A stretch of 64,000 nucleotides of DNA, from assembly GCA_903889245.1 (NCBI GenBank), contig CAISWQ010000067.1, positions 1 through 64,000 on the forward strand, in the 5' to 3' direction. The notes under the pieces are model-generated. The model made no database searches, was not told the DNA's origin, and was given only the letters and a program-made list of their open reading frames with translations. The position numbers and the translations under genes are program-made. This DNA comes from an uncultured Lentisphaerota bacterium. Its GTDB lineage: Bacteria; Verrucomicrobiota; Kiritimatiellia; CAIQIC01. Positions 8,476-17,547 of the stretch are shown one piece after another (positions within the stretch are counted from its first letter, which is position 1; each line of letters begins with the position of its first letter).

Positions 8476-8763
8476 ATGCAAGGACTGTTCCAACGCTGGC
8501 GCCAACCGGGACCGCCAGCCCTGGGCGAGCCGCCGACCTACTGGCAGCTACGGCGTTATTGCCGTTGGCAGGCGCGCACATTGCGCGGTCTCGCCCGCCG
8601 GACGCGCGGCGACGCGGCGCAGCAGACGCAGGCGCGCGAGCAAGCCGCGTGGGCCGAGGATGTGCTGCGCCATCATCCCCTGCGCGATGATCTCTTGCGG
8701 ACGATGCGGCAGTCGGCTGACTTACTGACAGCACTGGAACACAAGGAAACCCGCCCTGTATGA
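8476..8763 (+). CDS. Small basic hypothetical protein ahead of glgX
   Basis: The 95-residue protein is rich in Arg and Gln and appears helical, without membrane segments or recognised motifs. Its stop overlaps the glgX start (ATGA), which together with codon bias supports it being real and translated with glgX. The function is unknown. An open frame on the other strand is a shadow. Confidence 0.55.
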   Translation: MQGLFQRWRQPGPPALGEPPTYWQLRRYCRWQARTLRGLARRTRGDAAQQTQAREQAAWAEDVLRHHPLRDDLLRTMRQSADLLTALEHKETRPV

Positions 8764-10847
8764 GCGCACGCGGCCACAGTCATCCGACCGTGCCCTTCCC
8801 CGTGCCGCTTGGCGCGCAGGTGGTGCGCGATGGCGTGCAGTTCACCATCTTCTCCCGCCACGCCCAGCGCGTCTGGTTGCTGCTGTTCAACGAGGCCGAG
8901 GCCGACGCGCCGACGCGCGAGGTAGAACTGACGCCCGACCAGCACCGCATCGGCGACCTCTGGCACATCCATGTGCGCGACGCGAAACCCGGTCAGTTTT
9001 ATCTCTACCGCATGGAAGGGCTGGCGGGCCAGGCTGGCCGCCATTTCGACGCGAAGCAGTGGCTGCTCGACCCCTACGCGCTCGCGGTCGCCGGCGCGCC
9101 GCGCTGGGGTGACGAGGAGTGGACGCAGCCTGGTGTGCTGCCCAAGAACGGCGCGCGCTTTCCCAAGGGCGTGATCGTGCGCGACGAGTTCGACTGGAGC
9201 GGCGACCGTACGCCGCGCACGCCGTTGGGCCAGACGGTGATCTATGAGGCGCATCTGCGCGGCTACACGGCGCGCGACAACGCCGGCGTGCGCTGGCCAG
9301 GCACCTACGCCGGCTTCGCCGAGAAGATCCCGTACCTGCTCGACCTCGGCGTGACCGCTGTCGAATTCCTGCCGCTGCAGGAGTTCAACGAAATGGAATT
9401 GCGGCAGGAGGGCCAGCACCGCCGCGATCTGCGCAATCTCTGGGGCTACAGCACGGTGGCGTTCTTCGCCCCCCATGGCCGTTACGCGCGCCGCGGCGTC
9501 ACCGGCCAGCAGGTCCACGAATTCAAGGAACTGGTCAAGGCGTTGCACGCCGCCGGCATCGAGATCATCCTCGACATTGTCTTCAACCATACCGCCGAAC
9601 AGAGCGAGGGCGGACCAACCTACTCGTTCCGCGGGATTGACAACGACATTTATTACCTGATGGATCCGCGCACCGGTGGCTACAGCAATTTCAGCGGCTG
9701 CGGAAACACGCTCAACAGCAACCACCCGATCGTCCGCAACTTCATCATGGACTGCCTGCGTTACTGGGTGTTGCACATGCACGTGGACGGCTTCCGCTTC
9801 GACCTCGCCAGCGTGCTCACACGCGGACCCGATGGCAAGATTCTGCCGAATCCGCCGATCGTCGAACAGATCGCCGAAGACCCCGCGCTGCGTGACTGCA
9901 AGATTTTCGCCGAGGCCTGGGATGCTGCTGGTGCCTACCAGGTGGGCAGCTTTCCCAGCGAGCGCTGGTGCGAATGGAACGGCAAGTTTCGCGATGATGT
10001 GCGCCGCTTCTGGCGCGGCGACAGCGGCCAACTTGGGGCCTTCGCCACACGTCTCGCCGGCAGTGCCGATCTCTATCACCAGAACGGCCATTCGCCGCTC
10101 AAGAGCATCAACTTCGTCACCTGCCACGACGGCTTCACGCTCACCGATCTGGTCAGCTACGAGCACAAGCACAATGAGCCCAATGGCGAGGGCAACCGCG
10201 ACGGCGAGAACCACAATCTCACCTGCAACCACGGACTCGAGGGTCCGACCGACAACGCCGGCATCCTCGCCCTGCGCCGCCGCCAGCAGAAAAATTTCCT
10301 GCTCACCCTGCTGTGCTCACTCGGCGTGCCGATGTTGCTCGCCGGCGATGAGTTCGCCCGGACGCAACGCGGCAACAACAATGCCTACGCGCAGGACAAC
10401 GAAATTTCATGGCTCGACTGGGCGTTGCTCGAAGCCCACGCCGAATTGCGCGACTTCGTCAAGCGGTTGATCCAATTCCGGCAGACGCATCCCTCGCTGC
10501 GGCGTCCGTCCTTCCTGCACGGCCCGCAGGCCGACCGTAATGCGCCCGCCGACGTGCGCTGGCTCGGTCCGCATGGGCAGGAGCCCGACTGGCAGAGCGG
10601 CAGCGCCATCGGCTGCCTCCTGCATGGCGATGGCAAACTCACCGGCGCGCCGTTTGACGACGATCACGTGCTCCTGCTCTTCAACGCCAGCCGTCATGCG
10701 GTAGAGTTTCACCTGCCTCCGCCGCCCAGTCAGCCGTGGCAGTTGGAGTTCGCCACCGAGACACCCCCCCCCCTCTTCCACAGCGGCGAGGGACGCCTGC
10801 GCCTGACCGACCGTGCCGCCGCGGTCCTCGTTTCCGCCCGAGCGTGA
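8760..10847 (+). CDS. glgX: Glycogen debranching enzyme GlgX (GH13_11 isoamylase type)
   Basis: The 695-residue enzyme hydrolyses alpha-1,6 branches of glycogen or limit dextrins in the cytoplasm. An N-terminal CBM48-like beta domain (about 10-150) precedes the TIM barrel. The four GH13 regions are present: DIVFNHTAE (near 275), GFRFDLAS with the nucleophile Asp (near 345), FAEAWD with the acid Glu (near 384), and TCHDGF with the transition-state Asp (near 457). IYEAHLRGYT is the usual GlgX/TreX signature. The C-terminal beta domain ends near 695. No other glycogen genes are nearby; the only apparent partner is the small gene overlapping its start. Confidence 0.95.
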   Translation: MSARGHSHPTVPFPVPLGAQVVRDGVQFTIFSRHAQRVWLLLFNEAEADAPTREVELTPDQHRIGDLWHIHVRDAKPGQFYLYRMEGLAGQAGRHFDAKQWLLDPYALAVAGAPRWGDEEWTQPGVLPKNGARFPKGVIVRDEFDWSGDRTPRTPLGQTVIYEAHLRGYTARDNAGVRWPGTYAGFAEKIPYLLDLGVTAVEFLPLQEFNEMELRQEGQHRRDLRNLWGYSTVAFFAPHGRYARRGVTGQQVHEFKELVKALHAAGIEIILDIVFNHTAEQSEGGPTYSFRGIDNDIYYLMDPRTGGYSNFSGCGNTLNSNHPIVRNFIMDCLRYWVLHMHVDGFRFDLASVLTRGPDGKILPNPPIVEQIAEDPALRDCKIFAEAWDAAGAYQVGSFPSERWCEWNGKFRDDVRRFWRGDSGQLGAFATRLAGSADLYHQNGHSPLKSINFVTCHDGFTLTDLVSYEHKHNEPNGEGNRDGENHNLTCNHGLEGPTDNAGILALRRRQQKNFLLTLLCSLGVPMLLAGDEFARTQRGNNNAYAQDNEISWLDWALLEAHAELRDFVKRLIQFRQTHPSLRRPSFLHGPQADRNAPADVRWLGPHGQEPDWQSGSAIGCLLHGDGKLTGAPFDDDHVLLLFNASRHAVEFHLPPPPSQPWQLEFATETPPPLFHSGEGRLRLTDRAAAVLVSARA

Positions 10848-10897
10848 GGGTTTTCGCGGGGAGCGCAGCAACCGGTTTGTGGCACAAGGCGGGAGTG

Positions 10898-11527
10898 CTA
10901 GTTCAGCAGCAAAAGACGCGGCGTGGTGCGCCAGTTGCGCTGTTTCTGATGACGGGCGAGCGCGGCGCGGCAGCAGGCTTCGGCCTCGTCGCGCGTCAGC
11001 GTCGGCGGCGTGGCCGCCCGGCGGCGCGGCGCGGTCCAACCCTTGAGCGCGAGCGCGCCGTGGCCCGAGTGTGCGTCCCACAGCGTGGCCGTCGCCTCCA
11101 GGACAAGCTGCAGGGTTTTGTGACTCGGCAGCGCGAGCTCGCCGAACTCATCGCGACGCAGTTTGCCGAAATCCAGAATCCACGTCACCGCCGCGGGCGC
11201 ATGCTGCCAGCGTTGCGGGCGCAGGACGCCGAGGTGCAGGAGCCACGCGAGGGCGGGCGGATAGCCGGCGCGCTGGAGCGCGGCGAGCGCGTCGGCGGCT
11301 TCCGGCAGAAGCGCGCGCGCCATGTCATCGGCCGTGGCGCCCGCGCCCACGCTCCAGAAGGCGCGGACGCCGAGCCACGCGGTGGGAATCGGCGTGGGCA
11401 CGACCGCGGCGAAGGCGGAGACGGCATTCACAACGGCGGCGACAGTCGCGGGCGGCAGGCCGAGCAGGACGCTCAAGTCCGCCACCTGCACGGCACTCCC
11501 GTCGCTGTGCTGGTCGGAGACGATCAT
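10898..11527 (-). CDS. Hypothetical protein coupled to nrdR
   Basis: I do not recognise this 209-residue protein. It is Ala/Leu-rich and mostly helical, contains many Trp residues, and ends in a basic tail (RHQKQRNWR). No signal peptide or clear membrane span is seen. Its ATG overlaps the nrdR stop by four bases (ATGA), so it is probably translated with the ribonucleotide-reductase repressor. It converges on glgX. Confidence 0.6.
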   Translation of the reverse strand: MIVSDQHSDGSAVQVADLSVLLGLPPATVAAVVNAVSAFAAVVPTPIPTAWLGVRAFWSVGAGATADDMARALLPEAADALAALQRAGYPPALAWLLHLGVLRPQRWQHAPAAVTWILDFGKLRRDEFGELALPSHKTLQLVLEATATLWDAHSGHGALALKGWTAPRRRAATPPTLTRDEAEACCRAALARHQKQRNWRTTPRLLLLN

Positions 11528-11979
11528 TGCCGGCCGATGAGGCCTTCGACCTCGGAGAGGAACTGGCTGACATCGCGGAAGCGGCGGTAAACGGAGGCGA
11601 AGCGGACGTAAGCGACTTCGTCGAGCTTTTCGAGCCGGTCCATAACCTTGCGGCCGATGACGGTGGAGGGCACCTCGCGATCGTACTCGCTTTCGAGCTC
11701 GGTAATGACCGCATCCACAAGCCCTTCGATCTGCTGCGTGCTGATGTTGCGCTTGCCACAGGCGATCTCGACCGCGCGCAATAGTTTCTTGCGGTCGAAC
11801 TCCTCATGACGGCCGTCACGTTTGATGATACGGAGCGTGGCCTTGACGACTTCCTCGTAGGTGGTAAAGCGATAGGAGCAGTTGAGGCAGACACGGCGGC
11901 GGCGGATCACATCGCCATTCCGCACCGAGCGGCTGTCAATGACCTTGTCATCCACATGCTCGCATTTTGGGCAGCGCAT
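11524..11979 (-). CDS. nrdR: Transcriptional repressor NrdR
   Basis: At 151 residues this is the standard length. The N-terminal zinc ribbon has Cys3, Cys6, Cys31 and Cys34 (MRCPKC and CLNC) and the basic RRRR segment that binds NrdR boxes. An ATP-cone domain follows (about 48-138), sensing dATP/ATP to repress ribonucleotide reductase genes. The ATG ending at 11979 gives the conserved MRCPKC start; the frame extends seven codons further to 12000 but without family support. No nrdA or nrdB is in the window. Confidence 0.96.
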   Translation of the reverse strand: MRCPKCEHVDDKVIDSRSVRNGDVIRRRRVCLNCSYRFTTYEEVVKATLRIIKRDGRHEEFDRKKLLRAVEIACGKRNISTQQIEGLVDAVITELESEYDREVPSTVIGRKVMDRLEKLDEVAYVRFASVYRRFRDVSQFLSEVEGLIGRQ

Positions 11980-12127
11980 GGTCTGGCTCCTTCCAACCAC
12001 CAGTTATGGTGGCGCGCGGAGTATGCGACGCACCCCGTTGCGGAGTCAAGCGCGGCGGAGGAAAGGGGCGAGGGCGGATAGTCGTGACGGAGGTGACGGG
12101 CAGAGTGACACGAGACGCAAAACCGCC

Positions 12128-13486
12128 TTACGGTTTCTTCTCGGCAATCGGGCCAATGGATTTAATCTGTCCGGCCTCGAAGGTCTTGAAGATGCCCGGC
12201 TTGACTTCCAGTTCCACCGATCCGCTGGGATATTTGCGGATCAGCACACCGGTGTAGCTGTCTTCGGGATTGGGGCCGGTGCGGATGATGGTGTCGGGGA
12301 TGAACAGGCGCTTCATGCGTTCGGTGCGCGTAATAAGATTGTCGGAATCAATGGTGATCTTGACCGGCGTGTGGGCGAAACCGGGCTTGACCAGTTTGAG
12401 CCAGTGCTCGCCCTTGCCGATGAAACTGACGCGCAGCGGCTCGGACACCTGCGGGTTGGCGACGGAGGCTTCGGTCGTCCCGGCGTCTTCATCATCCACA
12501 AACACCTTGACGCCTGCCGGTTCGGTGACAATGACCAGGCCGCCGCTGTTGCGTGTGAGGCGGAATTCCTCGGTGAGTTGGTCTTCCGGCTTGAGCGTCA
12601 CGTTGCGCGCGTCAGCTTCATAACCGCGCTTCTCGGCACGCAGGCGGTATTCGCCGGGCGGCAGGTTGGTCAGGACGAGCGGGGCCTCGCCCTTGTACTG
12701 GTTGTTGACGTAGATACGCGCCTGGTCGGGGATCGAATGCACGGTGAGAGCGGCGGGGATCGCCTTGAGCTGGGCGGGGACATCCACCACGTCGCCGGCC
12801 TTGAGCACGATCTGGCTGCGATGCGCGGCATAGCCCTTGAGATTGAACTCGATATCCACCGTGCCGCTGGGGATGCGGTCAATCTTGCAGGGCGTCGTGC
12901 CGCGCGTCGCGCCGTTGAGCAGGACGGCGGCGCCCGCCGGTTCGGAGGAGAGATTGAGCGCGGCCGAATCGGAGGCGAGGTCGGTGACCAGCTTGATGGG
13001 GACGCGATCCTTGATCGGCAGGGCGAGCTTGCGCGGCTGGTAGCCTTCGGTCCGGAGCACCACCGCATGGTCGCCCAACCCCAAGTCGGTCAGCAACAAG
13101 GGCGTCTTGCCGCGGAAGGCGCCATCCACATCCACCTCCGCGCCCTCCGGCGAAGTCTGGATGATGACCAGGCCTTTGAGCGGCTCCAGCTTGAATTCCT
13201 CGGTCTTCTTTTCACCTTTGAACAAGGACACAGTCCGGCGTTGTGCAAAAAAACCATCCTTGTGCACTTCCACCAGGTGCTGACCGGGCTCGATCTTTTG
13301 CAGACTCAAGGTGGTCAGGCCCTGTTCCTGCCCGTCGAGCAACACTTTGGCGCCGTCCGGCTGGCTGGTAACGCGCAACACCGCCCCGCCGCCGAAATCG
13401 AAGGCACACACACCCATGCTGGCCGCCGCCCAGAGGGCCGCCAGCCACATCAGCGCTTCCCGCTTACCATGTTTGCGCATGCTCAT
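12128..13486 (-). CDS. Exported multi-PEGA-domain protein
   Basis: The 452-residue product starts with a signal peptide (basic MRKHGKREA, then a hydrophobic core to about residue 28). It carries at least five tandem PEGA units (about 37-105, 106-170, 176-245, 248-317 and 318-395), each with a pattern like PxGAxVxVDG, a G-x-T-P-L/C turn and a closing PGEY/GY. PEGA domains are surface-layer-like beta domains of unclear ligand. Its start overlaps the stop of the FHA gene by four bases. A cell-envelope structural or binding role is inferred. Confidence 0.88.
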   Translation of the reverse strand: MSMRKHGKREALMWLAALWAAASMGVCAFDFGGGAVLRVTSQPDGAKVLLDGQEQGLTTLSLQKIEPGQHLVEVHKDGFFAQRRTVSLFKGEKKTEEFKLEPLKGLVIIQTSPEGAEVDVDGAFRGKTPLLLTDLGLGDHAVVLRTEGYQPRKLALPIKDRVPIKLVTDLASDSAALNLSSEPAGAAVLLNGATRGTTPCKIDRIPSGTVDIEFNLKGYAAHRSQIVLKAGDVVDVPAQLKAIPAALTVHSIPDQARIYVNNQYKGEAPLVLTNLPPGEYRLRAEKRGYEADARNVTLKPEDQLTEEFRLTRNSGGLVIVTEPAGVKVFVDDEDAGTTEASVANPQVSEPLRVSFIGKGEHWLKLVKPGFAHTPVKITIDSDNLITRTERMKRLFIPDTIIRTGPNPEDSYTGVLIRKYPSGSVELEVKPGIFKTFEAGQIKSIGPIAEKKP

Positions 13487-14913
13487 CGGCGTTTCTTCAG
13501 ATGGCGCTCGACATCGAGCAGTTTGACCTGCGCCTGTTTATAGCGGTCGTCCTCGCGATCGGGGATGGTTTCGAGGATGATACGCAGGTGCTTGCTGGCG
13601 TCCTGCCAGTCCTGAATCTTGATCGCCTTCTCGGCGCGGAAGGAACGGTCCTCGTAGCGCGTCTGCAATTCCTTCTTCGTGTCCGAGCGCCCCCCGACAA
13701 CGTCCTGATAGAAGTCCGGCTTCGGGTCAATCGTCTCCAGATAGACGTCCGCGGCCTCATACGCCTTGAGGGCCTTGAAGAGATTGCCAAAGCTGACTTC
13801 CTTCTCGTCTTGCAGTTTCTTGCCTTGCAGCATGGAATCGCGGGCCAACTCCAGGAGTTTCTCCGGCGGCAGCGAAAGGGCTGCCAGCCCCAGTTCATTC
13901 TGGCCAAAGGCCTCGATGATGGCACAGGCCTTGGTGAAGCCCTCCGGGGCGACCCGGTTGACGATACGCACCCGCTTGGTCCGCTGGCCCATGGTGATCG
14001 TCAAGTCGCGCGAGTCCAGGAGTTCCTTGGCCAGTCCCACATACTCGCCTTCCAACCCGAAGAAACCCGTGCTGTCCAGCCGGCCGATCAACGGCTCCAG
14101 CGCCTTGGCGTCCATCTTCTTGTCCTTCGTGGAATGGCGCGAGTTGTCGAGGTTGTCAATACGCGCGCTCAAGTTGCCGCCCAGCAGTTGCAACTCATAA
14201 CGGAAAATATTGGAGCTGGTGGCCTCCACTTTCTCGTACTGGATCTCCAGCGCGGCCAACGCCGCGCCCTTCTTCACATCGCTCCGGGTGAAATCGAAGA
14301 GCCCCAGCTTCCACAAGGCCAGCACCATGACGACGAGGAAGAGAAGCGCGATGAACAGCCAGATGGACTTGGAGATACGCTTGCGCGCGGCGGCATCGGC
14401 CGCGGGATTGTGCCTGTTGAACAGGTCCGGCACCTCGCTACCGGTGGCGGCCGCAACCGGCGCAACATCCGGCTCAACTTCTACACCCGTCGCCAGCGGG
14501 GTGCCAGCCAGCGGCGGCGGCCCCCCCGCCGTCCCAGGCGACTCGGCGCTGATGATCGCCGCGGGCGCCGGCGCGGCGCCGAGTACGCGCAGCACGGAGT
14601 CACCAATGATGATGCGGTCGCCGGGCATCAGGGCCACGTCGGAAATCGGCGCGCCATTGACCTCGGTGGTGTTCGTGCTGCCGAGATCGGCGACGCGTGC
14701 CTGGCCGTCGCCGGCGAAATAGATGCGGCAGTGGAAGCGGGAAAGCGAGGGGTCGTTGAGCACGAGATCATTGCTGGGGTCACGTCCGATGCGCGCGCCG
14801 GAAGGCTCAACCGTATGCCGCCGGCCGCGTTCCGGCCCGGCTTCGATTTCCAACTCTATTTTGTTCGGATGAATGCTCAACACATGCTCCGCAAACGCGC
14901 GGAATAAAACCAC
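13483..14913 (-). CDS. FHA-domain transmembrane protein
   Basis: Residues about 18-112 form a forkhead-associated domain, which binds phosphothreonine peptides: GARIGRDPSNDLVL, the SRFHCRIY segment and GSTNTTEVNG are clear. A Pro/Ala-rich linker leads to one membrane helix (about 184-206). The 270-residue remainder is predicted outside the cytoplasm and ends in helical, TPR-like sequence. The topology links a cytoplasmic phospho-sensor to the envelope, and the overlapping PEGA gene is the probable partner. The listed start is a GTG; an internal GTG ten codons later (giving MLSIHPNK), preceded by GGAG, is about equally plausible. No Ser/Thr kinase gene is in the window. Confidence 0.85.
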   Translation of the reverse strand: MVLFRAFAEHVLSIHPNKIELEIEAGPERGRRHTVEPSGARIGRDPSNDLVLNDPSLSRFHCRIYFAGDGQARVADLGSTNTTEVNGAPISDVALMPGDRIIIGDSVLRVLGAAPAPAAIISAESPGTAGGPPPLAGTPLATGVEVEPDVAPVAAATGSEVPDLFNRHNPAADAAARKRISKSIWLFIALLFLVVMVLALWKLGLFDFTRSDVKKGAALAALEIQYEKVEATSSNIFRYELQLLGGNLSARIDNLDNSRHSTKDKKMDAKALEPLIGRLDSTGFFGLEGEYVGLAKELLDSRDLTITMGQRTKRVRIVNRVAPEGFTKACAIIEAFGQNELGLAALSLPPEKLLELARDSMLQGKKLQDEKEVSFGNLFKALKAYEAADVYLETIDPKPDFYQDVVGGRSDTKKELQTRYEDRSFRAEKAIKIQDWQDASKHLRIILETIPDREDDRYKQAQVKLLDVERHLKKRR

Positions 14914-14951
14914 GCGCTGCCCCGCTTGTCAACGGCGCAGGCAACCGCCGC

Positions 14952-15554
14952 CTAGGGTTTGTTCAGCAGGAACAGGTAGAAATTGTTCTGGTGGGCCTCC
15001 ACCGTGGACACCCAGCGGCCGTGCCCATCGAGGAACGCCGCCATCGCGCCTTCATTATGGTGCGGATAAAACCAGCCGGGATCGGACCAGGGTCCATTCT
15101 GCGGCTCGGCGACCCAGTCGCCATCGTTATTCTCGCTGACCGCAAAGGTCTGCGCCGGATGGCGGGCCTGGGAGAGATAAATCTGTTGCGGACTCTCGCC
15201 AATATAGGCGTTGATGCCATAGTTGGCGAAGGAGTTCCCGCGCAGCAGCTTTTTCTTCATGACGGGACAGAGCAGAACTTTTTTCTCGTTGCCGATATGG
15301 GGCAGAATGTTTTCGCGCCACGTATCGTTGGTCCACCCCTTGCCGGTATAGCCCTTGGGCGTGCGGTTGTCGTTCTCGCGCGCATACAGAACCAGCCCCG
15401 CCGCCACCTGTTGCATCTGGCTCAAGCATACCACCCGCAACCCCCTGTCACGGGCTTTGCCAACCGCAGGCGTCAATAGCGCCAGCAGCAGCGCGATGAT
15501 CCCGATGACCACCAGCAACTCGATCAGAGTAAAGGCATTGGGTTGGCGCGCCAT
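14952..15554 (-). CDS. Prepilin-like protein with H-X9-DG signature
   Basis: The 200-residue protein begins with a type IV prepilin leader (MARQPNA, cleavage before Phe, then the FTLIELLVVIGIIALLLALL helix). The body has the FANYGINAYIG segment and, near the C-terminus, HNEGAMAAFLDG, an exact H-X9-DG motif. This architecture is massively expanded in Planctomycetes, Verrucomicrobia and Lentisphaerae, usually as type II secretion-like pseudopilins of unknown individual role. It sits 38 bp upstream of the FHA gene on the same strand. Confidence 0.9.
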   Translation of the reverse strand: MARQPNAFTLIELLVVIGIIALLLALLTPAVGKARDRGLRVVCLSQMQQVAAGLVLYARENDNRTPKGYTGKGWTNDTWRENILPHIGNEKKVLLCPVMKKKLLRGNSFANYGINAYIGESPQQIYLSQARHPAQTFAVSENNDGDWVAEPQNGPWSDPGWFYPHHNEGAMAAFLDGHGRWVSTVEAHQNNFYLFLLNKP

Positions 15555-15624
15555 GTTCCGTTCTTCCTAGGTGCGGGGTTTGTAGGCTTTCCCCTGCGAC
15601 GCGTCAATGCTGCACTTGTGCGCG

Positions 15625-15706
15625 AAGCCCAAGGCTTGGAAAATAAAGCGGCGGTTTTTCCGAGGTTGGGAAAATTTCGCCGCACCTTTTCCAAGCCTTG
15701 GAAAAG
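15625..15706. repeat. Phased palindrome cluster, three copies
   Basis: Copies are centred at 15634, 15665 and 15696, both steps 31 bp. The third copy, TTTTCCAAGCCTTGGAAAA, is a perfect palindrome. The cluster fills the space between smpB and the prepilin-like gene. Confidence 0.9.
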
Positions 15707-15707
15707 T

Positions 15708-16193
15708 TCAGCGGCGGGTACGGTCGGCGATGGCGCGGGACGCCTCGCGCTCGGCGGTCTTGCGGCGCAGCGTCTCGCGCTTGTCGCCGGCATGCTTGCC
15801 GGCGCACAGCGCCAGTTCCACCTTGACCAGGCCGCGCTTGAGGTAGAGCCGCAGCGGCACCAGCGTGCGGCCCTGCTGCGCAATCTGCTCGGCGAGCCGC
15901 TGGATCTCGCGGCGGTGCAGCAGTGCCACCTTGGGGCGGACGGGATCGCAGACCTCGAGCCGCGCGCAGGGATAGGGATTGATATGGAGGTCGCGCAGGA
16001 TCACCGAGCCCTTCTCGACGACGGCATAGCTTTCGCCGAGGGAAACCTCGCCGGCGCGGATGCTCTTGACCTCCGGTCCTCGCAAAGCCAGACCGGCCTC
16101 GCACTTCTCGAGGATGTGGTAGTCGTGGTGCGCCTTGCGGTTCTGGGCGATGACCTTGATGCCCGCCGGGGTGGCTGACGCAGTGGAGGTCAT
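15708..16193 (-). CDS. smpB: SsrA-binding protein SmpB
   Basis: The 161-residue protein binds tmRNA for rescue of stalled ribosomes. It has the expected beta-barrel core: NRKAHHDY at the start, LRGPEVKSIRAG, the HINPY segment, and the LYLKRGLVKVELALC motif. A basic C-terminal tail (KRETLRRKTAEREASR) inserts in the decoding site. It lies 17 bp after the rpoZ-like gene. No ssrA gene was recognised in the window. Confidence 0.96.
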   Translation of the reverse strand: MTSTASATPAGIKVIAQNRKAHHDYHILEKCEAGLALRGPEVKSIRAGEVSLGESYAVVEKGSVILRDLHINPYPCARLEVCDPVRPKVALLHRREIQRLAEQIAQQGRTLVPLRLYLKRGLVKVELALCAGKHAGDKRETLRRKTAEREASRAIADRTRR

Positions 16194-16210
16194 GGCCGCG
16201 GGACGGCGGC

Positions 16211-16453
16211 TTACAGCGCCAGCAGGCTCTCGGCGGCCGACGGCTGCTGGGTGGGCGCGACGGCCGTCTCGGCCGCGAGCTTGCCTTCGGCGACTTCGCG
16301 CAGGGCCAGTTCAAAGTTGGAGGTGAACTGGTTGTCCGGCTTGACCATCGGGCGCTGGCCGGAGTTCATCTGGCGTACCCGGCGGGCGATGACGTTCACC
16401 AGCAAGGGCACGTTCGGCATCCGTTCCTGCGTCTTGTCCATCAGATTCATCAT
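16211..16453 (-). CDS. rpoZ: Probable RNA polymerase omega subunit
   Basis: The 80-residue product has the short omega pattern: a Pro-Leu-Leu-Val-Asn-Val-Ile-Ala-Arg-Arg-Val-Arg-Gln helix where other omegas have VxxRAxQL, followed by a segment with PMV and a conserved AL-EVAEGKL-type helix (LREVAEGKL). It supports assembly of core RNA polymerase. AGGAG occurs about 11 nt before the ATG that ends at 16453; a second ATG three codons later is possible. It immediately precedes smpB. The family is short and divergent, so the identification is moderate. Confidence 0.7.
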   Translation of the reverse strand: MMNLMDKTQERMPNVPLLVNVIARRVRQMNSGQRPMVKPDNQFTSNFELALREVAEGKLAAETAVAPTQQPSAAESLLAL

Positions 16454-16533
16454 GGGCTGCTTGACTCCTGCGTGAAAAAGCCGGCGCACTATAGCGTGGT
16501 TCTTTGGCCTGTCAACCCCGGATTTCAGCCCGT

Positions 16534-17547
16534 TCAGGGCTGGTGCTTTTGGGCGTAGGTCCGCAACGCCAGCAGGTTCGCCGGCGGCGTGCCGCGCGGG
16601 ATTTCGCAACCGGCGCCGACGATATAGCGCGCGCCGGCGGCGCGGTGGCAGTCGGCCAGCAGCGCAAGGATGCCCTCCGGCGTGCCGTTGCGGATATCGC
16701 GCACGGGATCGAGGTTGCCCAGCAGCACCAGTTCCGGCCCGGCCTCGCGGCGCGCGTGGTCCATCGGCACCAGAAAATCCACATCGAAAATATGACAGCC
16801 CAGGCGGCCGACATCCGCCATGTTCGCGCGCATGTTACCGCAGATGTGCAGCCGCGAGCGCGCGCCCAGCGCGTGGACGCGGTTGAGCAACTCCTGCTCG
16901 AACGGCCGGACGAACTCGTGGTAAATCTCCGGCCCGACGAGCGAGGCGGCGGCGTCGCCGATGCCCATCAGCTCGGCGCCCGCCTCCACCTGGACCTTGG
17001 CGAAGCGGACCTCCATCTCCACCACGAACCGGAACAGCTCGCGGACAAAATCGGGATCGTCATAGAAATCCAGCATCAGGTTGTTGATGCCGCGCAGGTC
17101 GGCGGCCATCGCGCACGGCCCCTCGATCCAGCCCTCGACAACGAGCTGACCGGCGACCTTCTGCTTGAACAGCGCCGCGGCGCGGACGCGGTCGGTCATG
17201 CGCCCGCCGCCGAGCGGATCGGGGCACTGCAAACCGGCCAGCTTGCCCTTGTCGGTCAGCAGCGCCTGTTCCTCGATGATCGCCGGCGGCTGGTCGGGGA
17301 AGAACTGGACGTTCGCGCCGCAGTCGGTCGCCTCGCGCGCGGGATCGGAGATGCACGAGACGTAGTCGAAGCCGAACTCCTCCGCGACGCGGAGCTGCGC
17401 CTCGACGAGCACGCGGTGGTCCGTCGCGTAGTCGCCGTAGGCGCGGCCGAGGCGGTCGGCGGCGAACATCATCGTGATCGGCATCAGCGGCAGATGATCC
17501 ACCGGCTGGCCGTCGAGCAGTTTCCAAACGCGTTCGTGTGAGTTCAT
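16534..17547 (-). CDS. UroD-family protein, probably zinc-dependent methyltransferase
   Basis: The 337-residue TIM-barrel protein belongs to the uroporphyrinogen decarboxylase superfamily. It contains HICGN, giving a His-x-Cys pair (near residue 235), and later GAGCEIPRGTPPANL, giving the third Cys. This is the zinc-ligand arrangement of MtaA/CmuA-type corrinoid or thiol methyltransferases rather than of haem-pathway HemE. It therefore probably moves a methyl group, but no corrinoid protein gene is nearby. The ATG overlaps the stop of the Tat oxidoreductase gene (ATGA), so the two are cotranscribed. Confidence 0.82.
   Translation of the reverse strand: MNSHERVWKLLDGQPVDHLPLMPITMMFAADRLGRAYGDYATDHRVLVEAQLRVAEEFGFDYVSCISDPAREATDCGANVQFFPDQPPAIIEEQALLTDKGKLAGLQCPDPLGGGRMTDRVRAAALFKQKVAGQLVVEGWIEGPCAMAADLRGINNLMLDFYDDPDFVRELFRFVVEMEVRFAKVQVEAGAELMGIGDAAASLVGPEIYHEFVRPFEQELLNRVHALGARSRLHICGNMRANMADVGRLGCHIFDVDFLVPMDHARREAGPELVLLGNLDPVRDIRNGTPEGILALLADCHRAAGARYIVGAGCEIPRGTPPANLLALRTYAQKHQP

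Noticed and set aside
16534-17547. Haem-pathway uroporphyrinogen decarboxylase HemE
   Set aside because: The H-x-C and later Cys zinc-ligand pattern and the oxidoreductase neighbour fit the methyltransferase branch, and no other haem gene is nearby.
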